Shown: positions 27,717 to 36,995 of the stretch, piece after piece
Position numbering within the stretch: position 1 is the first letter of the stretch
Layout of the letters: each line of letters opens with the position of its first letter
Source of the DNA: JAXMHB01 sp046346965
GTDB lineage: Bacteria > Pseudomonadota > Gammaproteobacteria > Xanthomonadales > SZUA-5
Direction of reading: 5' to 3'
Assembly (NCBI GenBank): GCA_046346965.1
Contig: JAXMHB010000006.1
Coordinates: 1 to 64,000 of the forward strand
DNA length: 64,000 nucleotides
Made by a program: the position numbers and the translations under genes
Notes under the pieces: model-generated
Database searches by the model: none
Told to the model about the DNA's origin: nothing
The model's input: the letters and a program-made list of their open reading frames with translations, nothing else

Positions 27717-28465
27717 GGGCGGCTTTCAGGGCTGGTGTCGGTAGAGGGCGGCGTGCTGTCGGCATAGCGCACGGCGAATCCGTGGGTGTAGCGCAGGTCA
27801 GCCAGCGCAATCGGGCGCGGATCCAGCGTGGCCAGATTCGGCAGGCTGCGGACAAATCGGTTCCAGCGCGCATCCACATCGCGGCTGCCGAGCTGCACGG
27901 TCAGACCGTCGTTGAGCTGGAACTCGAGCGCGCCGCGCGGCGACAGACGTGCGCCGACGATGGTGCGCCCCATGCCTTCCAGATCGTGCTGCGCCCGGCG
28001 GTAGTGTTCGGTCAGCGTCGCCATCTGCGCCGGCGCGGCGTCGAGCTGCGGCAGACCGCGGGTCTCGCCGGCGCCACGCGCCTGGAACACCGCACCGTTG
28101 ACGTCGATCAGCTGCTCCTCACCGAGGTGACCGAGCACCTCGCGCTCACGGACGCGCACGTACAGCGTATCGGGCCACTGCTTGCGCACTTCGGCCTCGG
28201 CCACCCAGGGCAAGGCCAGCACGCGTTCGCGCGCGGCTGCCAGATCGATGCTGAAGAAGCCACTGGAGGCCGCCGGCGCGACCGCGGCGCGGATCTGCTC
28301 GGCGCTGACGCGCTCGAAGGGCGCGCTGACATCCACCCAGCGGAAGGGCAGCAAAGCACCGCCGTTGCGCGCCATCACGGCGCCGGCAATCAGGACGACC
28401 AGCGCCAGCACGGCCAGAATGGCCGAGGCGCTCATCACCCAACTGCGGCGCACGAAGGTGCTCAT
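27713..28465 (-). CDS. ftsQ: cell division protein FtsQ
   Basis: A 250-residue bitopic divisome protein with one membrane segment (about 12-34), a periplasmic POTRA domain (PFRWVDVSAPFERVSAEQI) and an FtsQ/DivIB domain (VREREVLGHLGEEQLIDVNG). The ATG at 28465 overlaps the ddl stop. The frame is open much further upstream, but that part is only the shadow of ddl. Confidence 0.95.
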   Translation of the reverse strand: MSTFVRRSWVMSASAILAVLALVVLIAGAVMARNGGALLPFRWVDVSAPFERVSAEQIRAAVAPAASSGFFSIDLAAARERVLALPWVAEAEVRKQWPDTLYVRVREREVLGHLGEEQLIDVNGAVFQARGAGETRGLPQLDAAPAQMATLTEHYRRAQHDLEGMGRTIVGARLSPRGALEFQLNDGLTVQLGSRDVDARWNRFVRSLPNLATLDPRPIALADLRYTHGFAVRYADSTPPSTDTSPESRP

Positions 28466-29397
28466 GGGCGCGCGTCCCGAACGCTGGTTTCGAGAATGCG
28501 CCAGCACAGCGATTCGAAATCGAGGCCGGCCTGACGCGCCGCCTTCGGCACCAGGCTGTGACTGGTCATGCCGGGCGTGGTGTTGACCTCCAGCAGATAG
28601 AACTGGCAGGCGCGGTCCTGCATCACGTCGATACGCCCCCAACCGGCGGCGCCCACCGCAGCGAAGGCGCGCTCGCACAGGGCGCGCAATGCGTCCTCCT
28701 GCGCCGGCGCGAGGCCCGGGCACAGGTACTGGGTGTCGTCCGACACGTACTTGGCGTGGTAATCGTAGAACTCGCCGGGCGGCACGATGCGGATGCTGGG
28801 CAAGGCCTGGCCATCGAGGATGCCGACGGTCAGCTCCGGCCCCTCGATCAGTTGTTCGACCAACAACTCGCCGTCGTAGCGCGCCGCCAGTTCGATCGCT
28901 GCCGGCAGATCGGCCGGCTGGAACACCCGGGTCACACCAACGCTGGAGCCCTCGCGCGAAGGTTTGACGATGGCGGGGAATCCGACCGCGGCGATGGCGG
29001 CAGCGACGTCGTCGCCCGGATGCAGCACCGCCGAGGCCGGTGTCGGGATGCCGAGCGCCTGCCAGACGCGCTTGGTGCGCACCTTGTCCATGGTCAGCGC
29101 CGAACCCAACACGCCCGAGCCGGTATAGGGCACGCCGAGGGCTTCCAGCGCCCCTTGCAGCACGCCGTCCTCGCCACCGCGCCCGTGCAGGATGTTGAAC
29201 ACGCGATCGCAGCGGCCCGCCTGGATGTGCGCGATCAGCGCCGGGATCCCGTCGATCGGCGTGGCATCGATGCCGCGAGCGCGCAGCGCCGCCAGCACAT
29301 TGCTGCCGCTGTTGAGCGAGACCTCGCGCTCGGAGCTGGTGCCACCCAGCACCACCGCGACGCGGCCAAACTCGCGCGGGTCGTGGATCCGCGTCAT
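28462..29397 (-). CDS. ddl: D-alanine--D-alanine ligase
   Basis: A 311-residue ATP-grasp enzyme making the D-Ala-D-Ala dipeptide of the cell wall. It shows VLGGTSSEREVSLNSG (about 15-30), HGRGGEDG (about 68-75), a C-terminal LLEVNTTPGMT with the metal-binding Glu/Asn, and SLVPKAA. The length and position between murC and ftsQ fit DdlB. Confidence 0.97.
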   Translation of the reverse strand: MTRIHDPREFGRVAVVLGGTSSEREVSLNSGSNVLAALRARGIDATPIDGIPALIAHIQAGRCDRVFNILHGRGGEDGVLQGALEALGVPYTGSGVLGSALTMDKVRTKRVWQALGIPTPASAVLHPGDDVAAAIAAVGFPAIVKPSREGSSVGVTRVFQPADLPAAIELAARYDGELLVEQLIEGPELTVGILDGQALPSIRIVPPGEFYDYHAKYVSDDTQYLCPGLAPAQEDALRALCERAFAAVGAAGWGRIDVMQDRACQFYLLEVNTTPGMTSHSLVPKAARQAGLDFESLCWRILETSVRDARP

Positions 29398-30836
29398 GCC
29401 TGCGCTCCCGTGTCTTTGAGTCCCTGGGTTTCCAGTTCCTGCGCGACGGCGCCGATGTCACCGGCGCCCTGCAGCAGCAGCAGATCGCCGTCGCGCAGCA
29501 GATCCGGCAGCACCGTTTTCAGGTCGCGCGGATGCTGGATGAACACCGGATCCACGCGCCCGCGGGTGCGCACGGCGCGCGCCAGCGCGCGTCCGTCGGC
29601 ACCGGCAATCGGCGCCTCACCGGCGGCATACACCTCGCTCAGCACCACGACGTCGGCGAGGCTGAGCACTTCGGCGAAGTCGTCGAGCAGATCGCGCGTC
29701 CGCGTGTAGCGATGCGGCTGGAAGGCCAGCACCAGACGCCGCTGCGGCCAGCCGCCGCGCGCGGCCTCGATCACCGCGCGTAGTTCGCGCGGATGGTGGC
29801 CGTAGTCGTCGACGAACATCGCCTGCCCTTGGCGCAGCGCCAGCGGCGGATGGATGTGGAAACGCCGGCCGACGCCGCCAAAGCGCGCCAGACCGTCGAT
29901 GATGGTTTGCGGCGCGATGCCGATTTCCAGCGCGATCGCGGCGGCGGCACAGGCGTTCTGAACGTTGTGGCGGCCGGGCAGCGCCAGGCGCGCCGCCAGC
30001 GGCGGCTCTTCCGGCAGATGCAGCGTGAAACGCATCTCGCTGCCGTGCTGCACCACCTCACTCGCGCGCACATCGGCGTCGGCGGCGAAGCCGTAGGTAC
30101 GCACCGCACGCGGACTGCGCTCGGCCAGCGCGCGCGTCTCGGGGTCGTCGGCGCACAGGATCGCGAGGCCGTAGAAAGGCATCCGGTGCAGGAACTCGTC
30201 GAAGGCGCGCTTCAGCCGATCAAAGCTGCCGCCGAAGTTCTCCAGATGGTCGGCGTCGATGTTGGTGACCACCGCCATCACCGGCTGCAGCAGCAGGAAG
30301 GAACCGTCGCTCTCGTCGGCCTCTGCCACCAGGTACTCACCGGCCCCCAGGCGCGCGTGCGTGCCGGCGCTGTTGAGCAGTCCGCCAATGACGAAGGTGG
30401 GGTCGAGATCGCCCTCGGCCAGCACGCTGGCGATCAGGCTGGTCGTGGTGGTCTTGCCGTGGGTGCCCGCCACCGCGATGCCGCGGCGGAAGCGCATCAG
30501 TTCGCCCAGCATCTCGGCGCGCGGCACCACCGGCAGCCGTCGCTGACGAGCAGCCACCAGTTCCGGGTTGTCGGCGCGGATCGCGCTCGACACCACCACC
30601 ACATCGACCTCGGCGACGTGCTCAGCGGCATGACCGCGATCGATGCGCAGACCGAGCTCGGCGAGCCGGCGGGTGACGGCCGTACTGGCTTGATCGGAGC
30701 CGCTGACCTGATAACCGAGGTTGTGCATGACCTCGGCGATGCCGCTCATGCCGGCGCCGCCGATACCAATGAAGTGCACGCGCTTGAAGGCGCGCATCAG
30801 ATCCTGACCGGGACGAAAACGGGCTGCGATGCTCAT
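29394..30836 (-). CDS. murC: UDP-N-acetylmuramate--L-alanine ligase
   Basis: A 480-residue Mur ligase that adds the first amino acid of the peptide stem. The N-terminal HFIGIGGAGMSGIAEV, the P-loop AGTHGKTTTTS and the EADESDGSFL motif are all present. ATGA overlaps join it to murG upstream and ddl downstream. No murB lies next to it. Confidence 0.97.
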   Translation of the reverse strand: MSIAARFRPGQDLMRAFKRVHFIGIGGAGMSGIAEVMHNLGYQVSGSDQASTAVTRRLAELGLRIDRGHAAEHVAEVDVVVVSSAIRADNPELVAARQRRLPVVPRAEMLGELMRFRRGIAVAGTHGKTTTTSLIASVLAEGDLDPTFVIGGLLNSAGTHARLGAGEYLVAEADESDGSFLLLQPVMAVVTNIDADHLENFGGSFDRLKRAFDEFLHRMPFYGLAILCADDPETRALAERSPRAVRTYGFAADADVRASEVVQHGSEMRFTLHLPEEPPLAARLALPGRHNVQNACAAAAIALEIGIAPQTIIDGLARFGGVGRRFHIHPPLALRQGQAMFVDDYGHHPRELRAVIEAARGGWPQRRLVLAFQPHRYTRTRDLLDDFAEVLSLADVVVLSEVYAAGEAPIAGADGRALARAVRTRGRVDPVFIQHPRDLKTVLPDLLRDGDLLLLQGAGDIGAVAQELETQGLKDTGAQA

Positions 30837-31903
30837 GCGCCGGCCTCCAGGCAGGCTTGCGCCACCACGTCCGCCGCATCGACGCGAGCCAGCGCACGCG
30901 CCGCCTCCGCCATCCTCAGCAGCCGGGTACGATCGGATAGCAGGCGCGTCAGTTCAGCGCCGAGGGCAGAGACAGTCATTGCGGATTCCGGCAGCAGCTG
31001 CGCGGCGCCAGCCTCGGTCAGCCAGCGCGCGTTGGCGGTCTGGTGATCGTCGACCGCGTGCGGATAGGGCACCAGCAGCGCCGGCAAACCGGCGGCGGTG
31101 AGTTCGGCGATGGTCAGCGCGCCGGAGCGGCACAGCACCAGATCGGCCCAGGCGTAGGCCGCGGCCATATCGTCGATGAAGGGCGTGATCTCGGCCGCGA
31201 CACCGACGCGGGCGTAGCTGGCGCGCGCCTCGTCCACCATCTTGGCGCCGCACTGATGACGCACCAGCGGGCGCGTCTCGGCCGGCATCGCCGCCAGCGC
31301 TTCTGGCAGCCGCTGGTTGAGCGCGCGCGCCCCTTGGCTGCCGCCGATCACCAGCAAACGGGCGGGGCCGCTGCGCGCAGCGTAACGTTCGGCGGGCGCT
31401 GGCAGCGCCGCGATCGCCGCCCGTACCGGATTGCCCACCCAGGCACCGCGGCCGGGGAAAGCGTCGGGGAAGCCGGTCAGTACGCGTCGCGCGATCCGCG
31501 CCAGCACCTGATTGGTCAGTCCTGGAATGCGATTCTGCTCATGCACCAGCAGCGGCTTGCCGATCAGCCAGGCCGCCAGTCCGCCCGGTCCGGCCGCATA
31601 GCCACCGAGGCTGAGCACGCTGCGTGGCTGCACGCTGCGCAGCACGCGGCGCGCCTGCAGCAAGGCGCGCAGGAGGTCGATCGGCATCCGCAGCTTGCGC
31701 GCCCAGCCTTTGCCGCGCACGCCGCGCACTTGGATGGCGCGGAAGGGAAGCCCGTGCTGCGGCACCAGCGTTGCTTCCATCCCGCCCTCGGCGCCCAGCC
31801 AGACCACCGGCACATCGCGTGCGCGCAGCGCTGCGGCCACCGCCAAGCCGGGGAACACATGGCCACCGGTGCCGCCCGCCATCACCAGCACCGGGGCGCT
31901 CAT
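30833..31903 (-). CDS. murG: UDP-GlcNAc transferase MurG
   Basis: A 356-residue GT28 glycosyltransferase that converts lipid I to lipid II at the inner face of the membrane. It has GGTGGHVFPGLAVA near the N terminus, HEQNRIPGLTN, GGSQGARALN and the donor-site RSGALTIAELTAAGLPALLVPYP. The ATG at 31903 overlaps the ftsW stop. The longer open frame upstream is a shadow of ftsW. Confidence 0.97.
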   Translation of the reverse strand: MSAPVLVMAGGTGGHVFPGLAVAAALRARDVPVVWLGAEGGMEATLVPQHGLPFRAIQVRGVRGKGWARKLRMPIDLLRALLQARRVLRSVQPRSVLSLGGYAAGPGGLAAWLIGKPLLVHEQNRIPGLTNQVLARIARRVLTGFPDAFPGRGAWVGNPVRAAIAALPAPAERYAARSGPARLLVIGGSQGARALNQRLPEALAAMPAETRPLVRHQCGAKMVDEARASYARVGVAAEITPFIDDMAAAYAWADLVLCRSGALTIAELTAAGLPALLVPYPHAVDDHQTANARWLTEAGAAQLLPESAMTVSALGAELTRLLSDRTRLLRMAEAARALARVDAADVVAQACLEAGA

Positions 31904-33087
31904 CGGCTGGCTCCCGGTGCGACGCCTTCGAAGGCGCCGACGCTGCGCGGCTCGCGCAGGGCCGCGCTGACGCGCAGCAGCAGCCCCACCGCCATGCAAC
32001 TGACGATCACGCTGGAGCCGCCCGAACTGATCAGCGGCAAGGTCAGGCCCTTGGTCGGCAGCGCGCCGATGTTGACGCCGATGCTGATCGCCGCCTGCAT
32101 CGAGAACCACAGCGCCAGTCCATAGGCCAGATAGGCCTCGAAAGCGCGTCCCTGACGCAGTCCCTCGATGCCCAAACGGAAAGCGCGCCCGGTCAGCACC
32201 GCAAACAACCCCATGATCGCCAGGATGCCGAAGAAGCCGAACTCCTCGGCGATCACCGCCAGAATGAAGTCGGTATGCGCCTCCGGCAGGTAGAACAGCT
32301 TCTGCACGCTCTCGCCGAGTCCCACCCCGAACCACTCACCACGGCCGACCGCGATCAGTGCCTGCGTCAGCTGGAAGCCGCCGTCGAACGGGTCCTTCCA
32401 GGGATCCATGAAGGAGAACAACCGGCGCATCCGGTAGGGCTCGGCGAGCGCGGCGATGACGATCAGCGGAATGGTGACCAGACCAATGCCGATCAGATGC
32501 CGCGCAGAGCCGCCGGCCAGCCAGATCATGCCGCCGGAAATCGCCAGCAGCAGCATGGCGCCGCCGAAATCGGGCTGCACCAGCAGCAGGCCAATCAGCG
32601 CACCGGCGACCACCAGCGGCTTGACCACGCCCAACAGCGTGTGTTGCAGCGTTTCCTGGTGGCGTACGAAATAGCCGGCCAGATAGACGATCAACAGCAG
32701 TTTGACCGCCTCGACCGCCTGGAAGTTGGAGACGCCGAGCCAAATCCAGCGTCGCGCGCCCTTCACCGACACGCCGAGACCCGGCACGAACACCAGCAGC
32801 AGCAGCGCGAAGGCGCCCAGGATCAGCAGTTGCGAATAGCGCTTCAGCCAGTCGAGATCGATCCGGTAGCTGAGCCAGGCCATCAGGCCGCCGAGCAGCA
32901 GGAAAATGGCGTGGCGCGTCAGGAAGTAGAACGGCCCGCGACTCATGTCCTCGGCGACCGCGATGGAGCTGGACGCCACCATGACCACGCCGATGCAGGC
33001 CAGCGCCAGCGCGCTGATCGCGATCCAGCCATCCAGCGGCACGCCCGGTGCTGCGGGTAGTTTGCGGGCCTGGAGCACGGCTGCCAT
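31900..33087 (-). CDS. ftsW: peptidoglycan glycosyltransferase FtsW
   Basis: A 395-residue SEDS-family polytopic membrane protein (about ten segments) that polymerises lipid II at the septum with FtsI. Typical motifs are GVMVASSSIAVAEDM near the start, GARRWIWLG, and the C-terminal NIGALPTKGLTLPLISSGGSS. It starts one base after the mraY stop. Confidence 0.96.
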   Translation of the reverse strand: MAAVLQARKLPAAPGVPLDGWIAISALALACIGVVMVASSSIAVAEDMSRGPFYFLTRHAIFLLLGGLMAWLSYRIDLDWLKRYSQLLILGAFALLLLVFVPGLGVSVKGARRWIWLGVSNFQAVEAVKLLLIVYLAGYFVRHQETLQHTLLGVVKPLVVAGALIGLLLVQPDFGGAMLLLAISGGMIWLAGGSARHLIGIGLVTIPLIVIAALAEPYRMRRLFSFMDPWKDPFDGGFQLTQALIAVGRGEWFGVGLGESVQKLFYLPEAHTDFILAVIAEEFGFFGILAIMGLFAVLTGRAFRLGIEGLRQGRAFEAYLAYGLALWFSMQAAISIGVNIGALPTKGLTLPLISSGGSSVIVSCMAVGLLLRVSAALREPRSVGAFEGVAPGASR

Positions 33088-33088
33088 C

Positions 33089-34171
33089 TCAGCGCACCTT
33101 CAAGGTAGCGAGGCCGAGCAGCACCAGCACCACGCTGATGATCCAGAAACGCACGATCACGCGCGGTTCCGGCCAGCCTTTCAGCTCGAAGTGGTGGTGC
33201 AGCGGCGCCATCCGGAAGATGCGCTTGCCGGTCAGCTTGAAGCTGGCGACCTGCAGCATCACCGACAGCGTTTCCAGCACGAAGATGCCGCCCATGATGA
33301 CCAGCACCAGTTCCTGACGCACGATCACGGCGATGGTGCCGAGCACGGCGCCGACCGCCAGTGCGCCGATATCGCCCATGAACACCTGGGCCGGATAGGT
33401 GTTGAACCACAGAAAACCGAGCCCGGCGCCAGACAGTGCGCCGCAGACGATCGCCAGCTCACCGGCGCCCGGGATGCGCGGAATGCCGAGGTATTTGGCG
33501 AACTCGGCGTGGCCCGAGGCATAGGCAAAGATGCCGAGGGCGCCTGCCACCAGCACGGTGGGCATGATCGCCAGACCGTCGAGGCCATCGGTCAGGTTGA
33601 CCGCGTTGGAAAAGCCGACGATCCAGAAGTACGCGACCACCATGAACAAGGCACCGAGCGGCAGCGCCACGGTCTTGAAGAAGGGCACGTACAGCGCCGT
33701 GGCGGCCGGCACGTCGGCGGTGGCGTAGAGCACGACCGCCGCCACCGCGCCGAAGATCGATTGCAGCAGGTACTTCCAGCGCGCCGGCAGACCGCGGCTG
33801 TCCTTGAGGATCAGCTTGCGGTAGTCGTCGATGAAGCCGATCAGACCAAAGGCGAGCAGCACCGCGAGCACGATCCAAACGTAGCGGTTGTGCCAGTCGG
33901 CCCAGAACAGGGTGGCGACCGCGACCGCGAGCAGGATCAGCAGTCCGCCCATGGTCGGCGTGCCGGCCTTGGAGAAATGCGATTGCGGGCCGTCTTTGCG
34001 AATGGTCTGGCCGATCTGCTTCTCCGCCAGCGAGCGGATCAGCCGCGGGCCGAGCAGCAGCGAGATCGCGAGCGCGGTCAGCGCGGCCAGGATCGTGCGC
34101 AGCGTGATATAGCTGAACGCATTGAAGGCGCTGACAAACGTCGACAGCCATTCGGTCAACCACAACAACAT
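33089..34171 (-). CDS. mraY: phospho-N-acetylmuramoyl-pentapeptide transferase MraY
   Basis: A 360-residue polytopic enzyme that makes lipid I. It has the conserved SKAGTPTMGG, the Asp pair in GFIDDYRKL, NLTDGLDGLA and the HHHFELKGW stretch near the C terminus. In many gammaproteobacteria murD follows, but here ftsW comes directly. The start overlaps the murF stop (TGATG). Confidence 0.98.
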   Translation of the reverse strand: MLLWLTEWLSTFVSAFNAFSYITLRTILAALTALAISLLLGPRLIRSLAEKQIGQTIRKDGPQSHFSKAGTPTMGGLLILLAVAVATLFWADWHNRYVWIVLAVLLAFGLIGFIDDYRKLILKDSRGLPARWKYLLQSIFGAVAAVVLYATADVPAATALYVPFFKTVALPLGALFMVVAYFWIVGFSNAVNLTDGLDGLAIMPTVLVAGALGIFAYASGHAEFAKYLGIPRIPGAGELAIVCGALSGAGLGFLWFNTYPAQVFMGDIGALAVGAVLGTIAVIVRQELVLVIMGGIFVLETLSVMLQVASFKLTGKRIFRMAPLHHHFELKGWPEPRVIVRFWIISVVLVLLGLATLKVR

Positions 34172-35517
34172 CAGTGTGCTCCCCCGTGGCCGCCCGTCAG
34201 GGCCTGTACCACCCGTTCCATGCGTGCCGACCGCGATCCCTTGACCAGCACGGTGACGCCGGGCGCCAAATCGGTCTGCACGGCGGCAATCAGATCCTCG
34301 ATGCGCTCAAAGTGCTGCGCGGCGCTGCCAAAGGCTGCGGTCGCATGCGCCGACAGCGGGCCGATCGCATACAGGCGCTCGATGCCGCGCTCGCGCGCCA
34401 GCGCGCCGCAGCGCGCATGCAGCGCCGCGGCATCGGTGCCCAGTTCTGCCATGTCGCCGAGCACCAGCCAGCGCGGCGCCGCATCCAGCGCCAGCGTCTC
34501 GATGGCAGCAGCCAGCGAGCCCGGATTGGCGTTGTAGCTGTCGTCGTAGACCACACTGCCGGCGACCTCGATGCGCCGCCCGCGGCCGTCGACGGCCTCG
34601 GCGCTCGCCAGACCAGCAGCGATCGCCTCCAGCGGCGCACCCACCGCCAGCGCCAGCGTCGCCGCTGCCAGCGCGTTATGCACATGGTGGCGACCGGGCA
34701 GGCGCAGTTCGATGGCCGCGCTGCCGGCGGGCGTGCACAGTCGGAAGCTGGAGTGCAGTCCCACGCGCAACGCTTCTGCGCGCACATCCGCCGCCAGGTC
34801 AACCGCGTATTCCAGTCGCCGACGCGCGCCGGCCTGGGCGCGAAAGTAGTCGGCGTAGCGGTCCTCAGCCGGAATCACGGCGATACCGTCGGCGCGCATC
34901 TGCCGGTAGATGCCGGCCTTGGCGATGGCCACGCCCTCGACGCTGCCGAGGCGCTCCAGGTGCGCCGGCGCCACATTGATCACCGCGGCGGCGTGTGGCG
35001 GCGCGATCTCCGCCAGCAAGTCGATATCGCCCGGCTTGCCGCAGCCCATTTCGATCACCGCATAGCGATGGCTGGCATCGAGGCCCAGCACCGTCAGCGG
35101 TACGCCGATCTCGTTGTTGTAGTTGCCGGGCGTCGCATGCGTGGGCCCGACCTGACGCAGGATCGATGCCGTCAGCATCTTCGTGGTGGTCTTGCCATTG
35201 CTGCCGGTCATCGCCACGCAACGCAGATCCAGCGTTTGCAGCCAGGCTTGCGCCAACGATTGCAGCGCGCGCTCGCTATCAGCCACGACGATCTGCGGCA
35301 GCGCCAGCGGCAACTCGCGCTCGACCAGGGCCGCGCCGGCGTGTCCCTGCACCTGGGCAGCGAAATCATGGCCGTCGGCGCGCTCGCCGCGCAGCGCGAC
35401 GTAGAGCGCGCCGGCCGGCAAAGTGCGCGTGTCCTGGCCGGCGGCCGTCAGCCGCACATCGGCGCCGACGAGGCGCCCGCCGGTCCAGCTGGCGATCTGG
35501 CTGGCGAGGACGTTCAT
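34171..35517 (-). CDS. murF: UDP-MurNAc-tripeptide--D-Ala-D-Ala ligase
   Basis: A 448-residue Mur ligase that adds D-Ala-D-Ala. The P-loop MTGSNGKTTTK (about 102-112), EMGCGKPGDI and the C-terminal VLVKGSRSARMERVV are family markers. The ATG at 35517 overlaps the murE stop. An in-frame ATG 21 bases upstream lies inside murE and is less likely. Confidence 0.97.
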   Translation of the reverse strand: MNVLASQIASWTGGRLVGADVRLTAAGQDTRTLPAGALYVALRGERADGHDFAAQVQGHAGAALVERELPLALPQIVVADSERALQSLAQAWLQTLDLRCVAMTGSNGKTTTKMLTASILRQVGPTHATPGNYNNEIGVPLTVLGLDASHRYAVIEMGCGKPGDIDLLAEIAPPHAAAVINVAPAHLERLGSVEGVAIAKAGIYRQMRADGIAVIPAEDRYADYFRAQAGARRRLEYAVDLAADVRAEALRVGLHSSFRLCTPAGSAAIELRLPGRHHVHNALAAATLALAVGAPLEAIAAGLASAEAVDGRGRRIEVAGSVVYDDSYNANPGSLAAAIETLALDAAPRWLVLGDMAELGTDAAALHARCGALARERGIERLYAIGPLSAHATAAFGSAAQHFERIEDLIAAVQTDLAPGVTVLVKGSRSARMERVVQALTGGHGGAH

Positions 35518-36995
35518 GCCGCCCTCCGCGCGAGGCACTCGGCCGCCACCCTGCGGTCATCGAAAGGCAGCTTCTGGCCGGCGATTTCCTGGTAAGGCTC
35601 ATGGCCCTTGCCGGCGATCAACACGATCTCGCCCGCGCGCGCGGCCGCAATGGCCGCTGCGATCGCCTGACGCCGATCGCGCAAGACCTGCACGCGCTCC
35701 GGGTGTGCGAAACCCGGCAGCACGTCGGCCACGATCTGATCGCCGTCCTCGCTGCGCGGATTGTCATCGGTCAGGTACACCCGATCAGCGCCCCCCTCTG
35801 CGGCCGCGGCCATCTGCGGACGCTTGCCGCGATCGCGCTCGCCGCCACAGCCAAACACCACCGACAGCCGGGTCGGCGCGTGCTCGCGCAGCGCCAGCAG
35901 CGCCTTCTCGATCGCATCCGGCGTATGCGCATAGTCGACGACGACCAGCGGATCGCTGCCGCCGCCCAGGCGGTTCATCCGCCCCTGAACCGGATCGACG
36001 CCCGCCAGCGCAGCTGCCGCGGCGGCCGGGCTGTGGCCCAACGCGATCAGGCTGGCGGCGGCGGCCAAGGCGTTGTCGACATTGAAACGTCCCAGCAAGC
36101 GGGTGCGCACCGGATGGCGTTCGCCATCGCAGCGCAGCGTGAACCGCAGCCCCTCGTGATCCAATTGCACCGCCTCGGCGGCCACGCGGGCCTCGGCATC
36201 GGCGCGCGCACTGTAGGTGTACAAGGCAGCGCCCGGGTGGGTCTGCGCCGGCAGGCGCCGACCCCAGGGGCAATCGATGTTGATGACCGCCGCGCGCAGC
36301 GCCGGCCAGGCGAACAAGCGCGCCTTGGCGGCGAAATACGCCTCCATGGTGCCGTGGTAGTCCAGATGATCGCGGGTCAGCTGGGTAAACACGGCGACGG
36401 CAAAACGCACGCCATCGACGCGGCCCTGATCCAGGGCATGAGAAGACACTTCCATCGCGGCCAGCGTGCAGCCCTGAGCACGCATGGCAGCGAGGAAGCG
36501 ATGGGTCGCGCACACATCCGGTGTGGTGCGCTCGTGGGCCTGCAAGGCGCCGACCGGACCGGCACCGAGCGTGCCCTGGGTGGCGGCGCGCACGCCCAGC
36601 AGCTCGGACGCCTGGGCAATGAACTGCACGGTCGAGGTCTTGCCGTTGGTGCCGGTCACGCCGACCACATCCAGCGCGGCGCTGGGCGCGGCATACACGC
36701 GGTCGGCGAGCTCGCCGGCGCGCGCGCGCAGGCGATCGACGCCGATCAATGGCACGCCAGCGTGCTGCGGCAGCTCGGCGGGCCAAGGCTGTTCGACCAG
36801 CACGGCGCTGGCGCCGCGCTCGATCGCCGACGGCAGATGCCGCAGTCCGTGCTCGCGCGCGCCCTGCAGGGCCAGAAACACATCGCCCGGACGCAGCTCG
36901 CGCGTATCCAGCGCCAGCCCGCGCACCGGCAGCGCGCCGGCAGCGCCGCTGGCGGCTTCAGGCAGCAACTCGGCCAGGGTCAGGATCGCGTTCAT
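35514..36995 (-). CDS. murE: UDP-MurNAc-L-Ala-D-Glu--2,6-diaminopimelate ligase
   Basis: A 493-residue Mur ligase that adds the third residue of the stem peptide. P-loop VTGTNGKTS, MEVSSHALDQGR, and the DNPRSEDG motif, which selects meso-diaminopimelate rather than lysine, so the wall is of the DAP type. ATGA overlaps link it to ftsI and murF. Confidence 0.97.
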   Translation of the reverse strand: MNAILTLAELLPEAASGAAGALPVRGLALDTRELRPGDVFLALQGAREHGLRHLPSAIERGASAVLVEQPWPAELPQHAGVPLIGVDRLRARAGELADRVYAAPSAALDVVGVTGTNGKTSTVQFIAQASELLGVRAATQGTLGAGPVGALQAHERTTPDVCATHRFLAAMRAQGCTLAAMEVSSHALDQGRVDGVRFAVAVFTQLTRDHLDYHGTMEAYFAAKARLFAWPALRAAVINIDCPWGRRLPAQTHPGAALYTYSARADAEARVAAEAVQLDHEGLRFTLRCDGERHPVRTRLLGRFNVDNALAAAASLIALGHSPAAAAAALAGVDPVQGRMNRLGGGSDPLVVVDYAHTPDAIEKALLALREHAPTRLSVVFGCGGERDRGKRPQMAAAAEGGADRVYLTDDNPRSEDGDQIVADVLPGFAHPERVQVLRDRRQAIAAAIAAARAGEIVLIAGKGHEPYQEIAGQKLPFDDRRVAAECLARRAA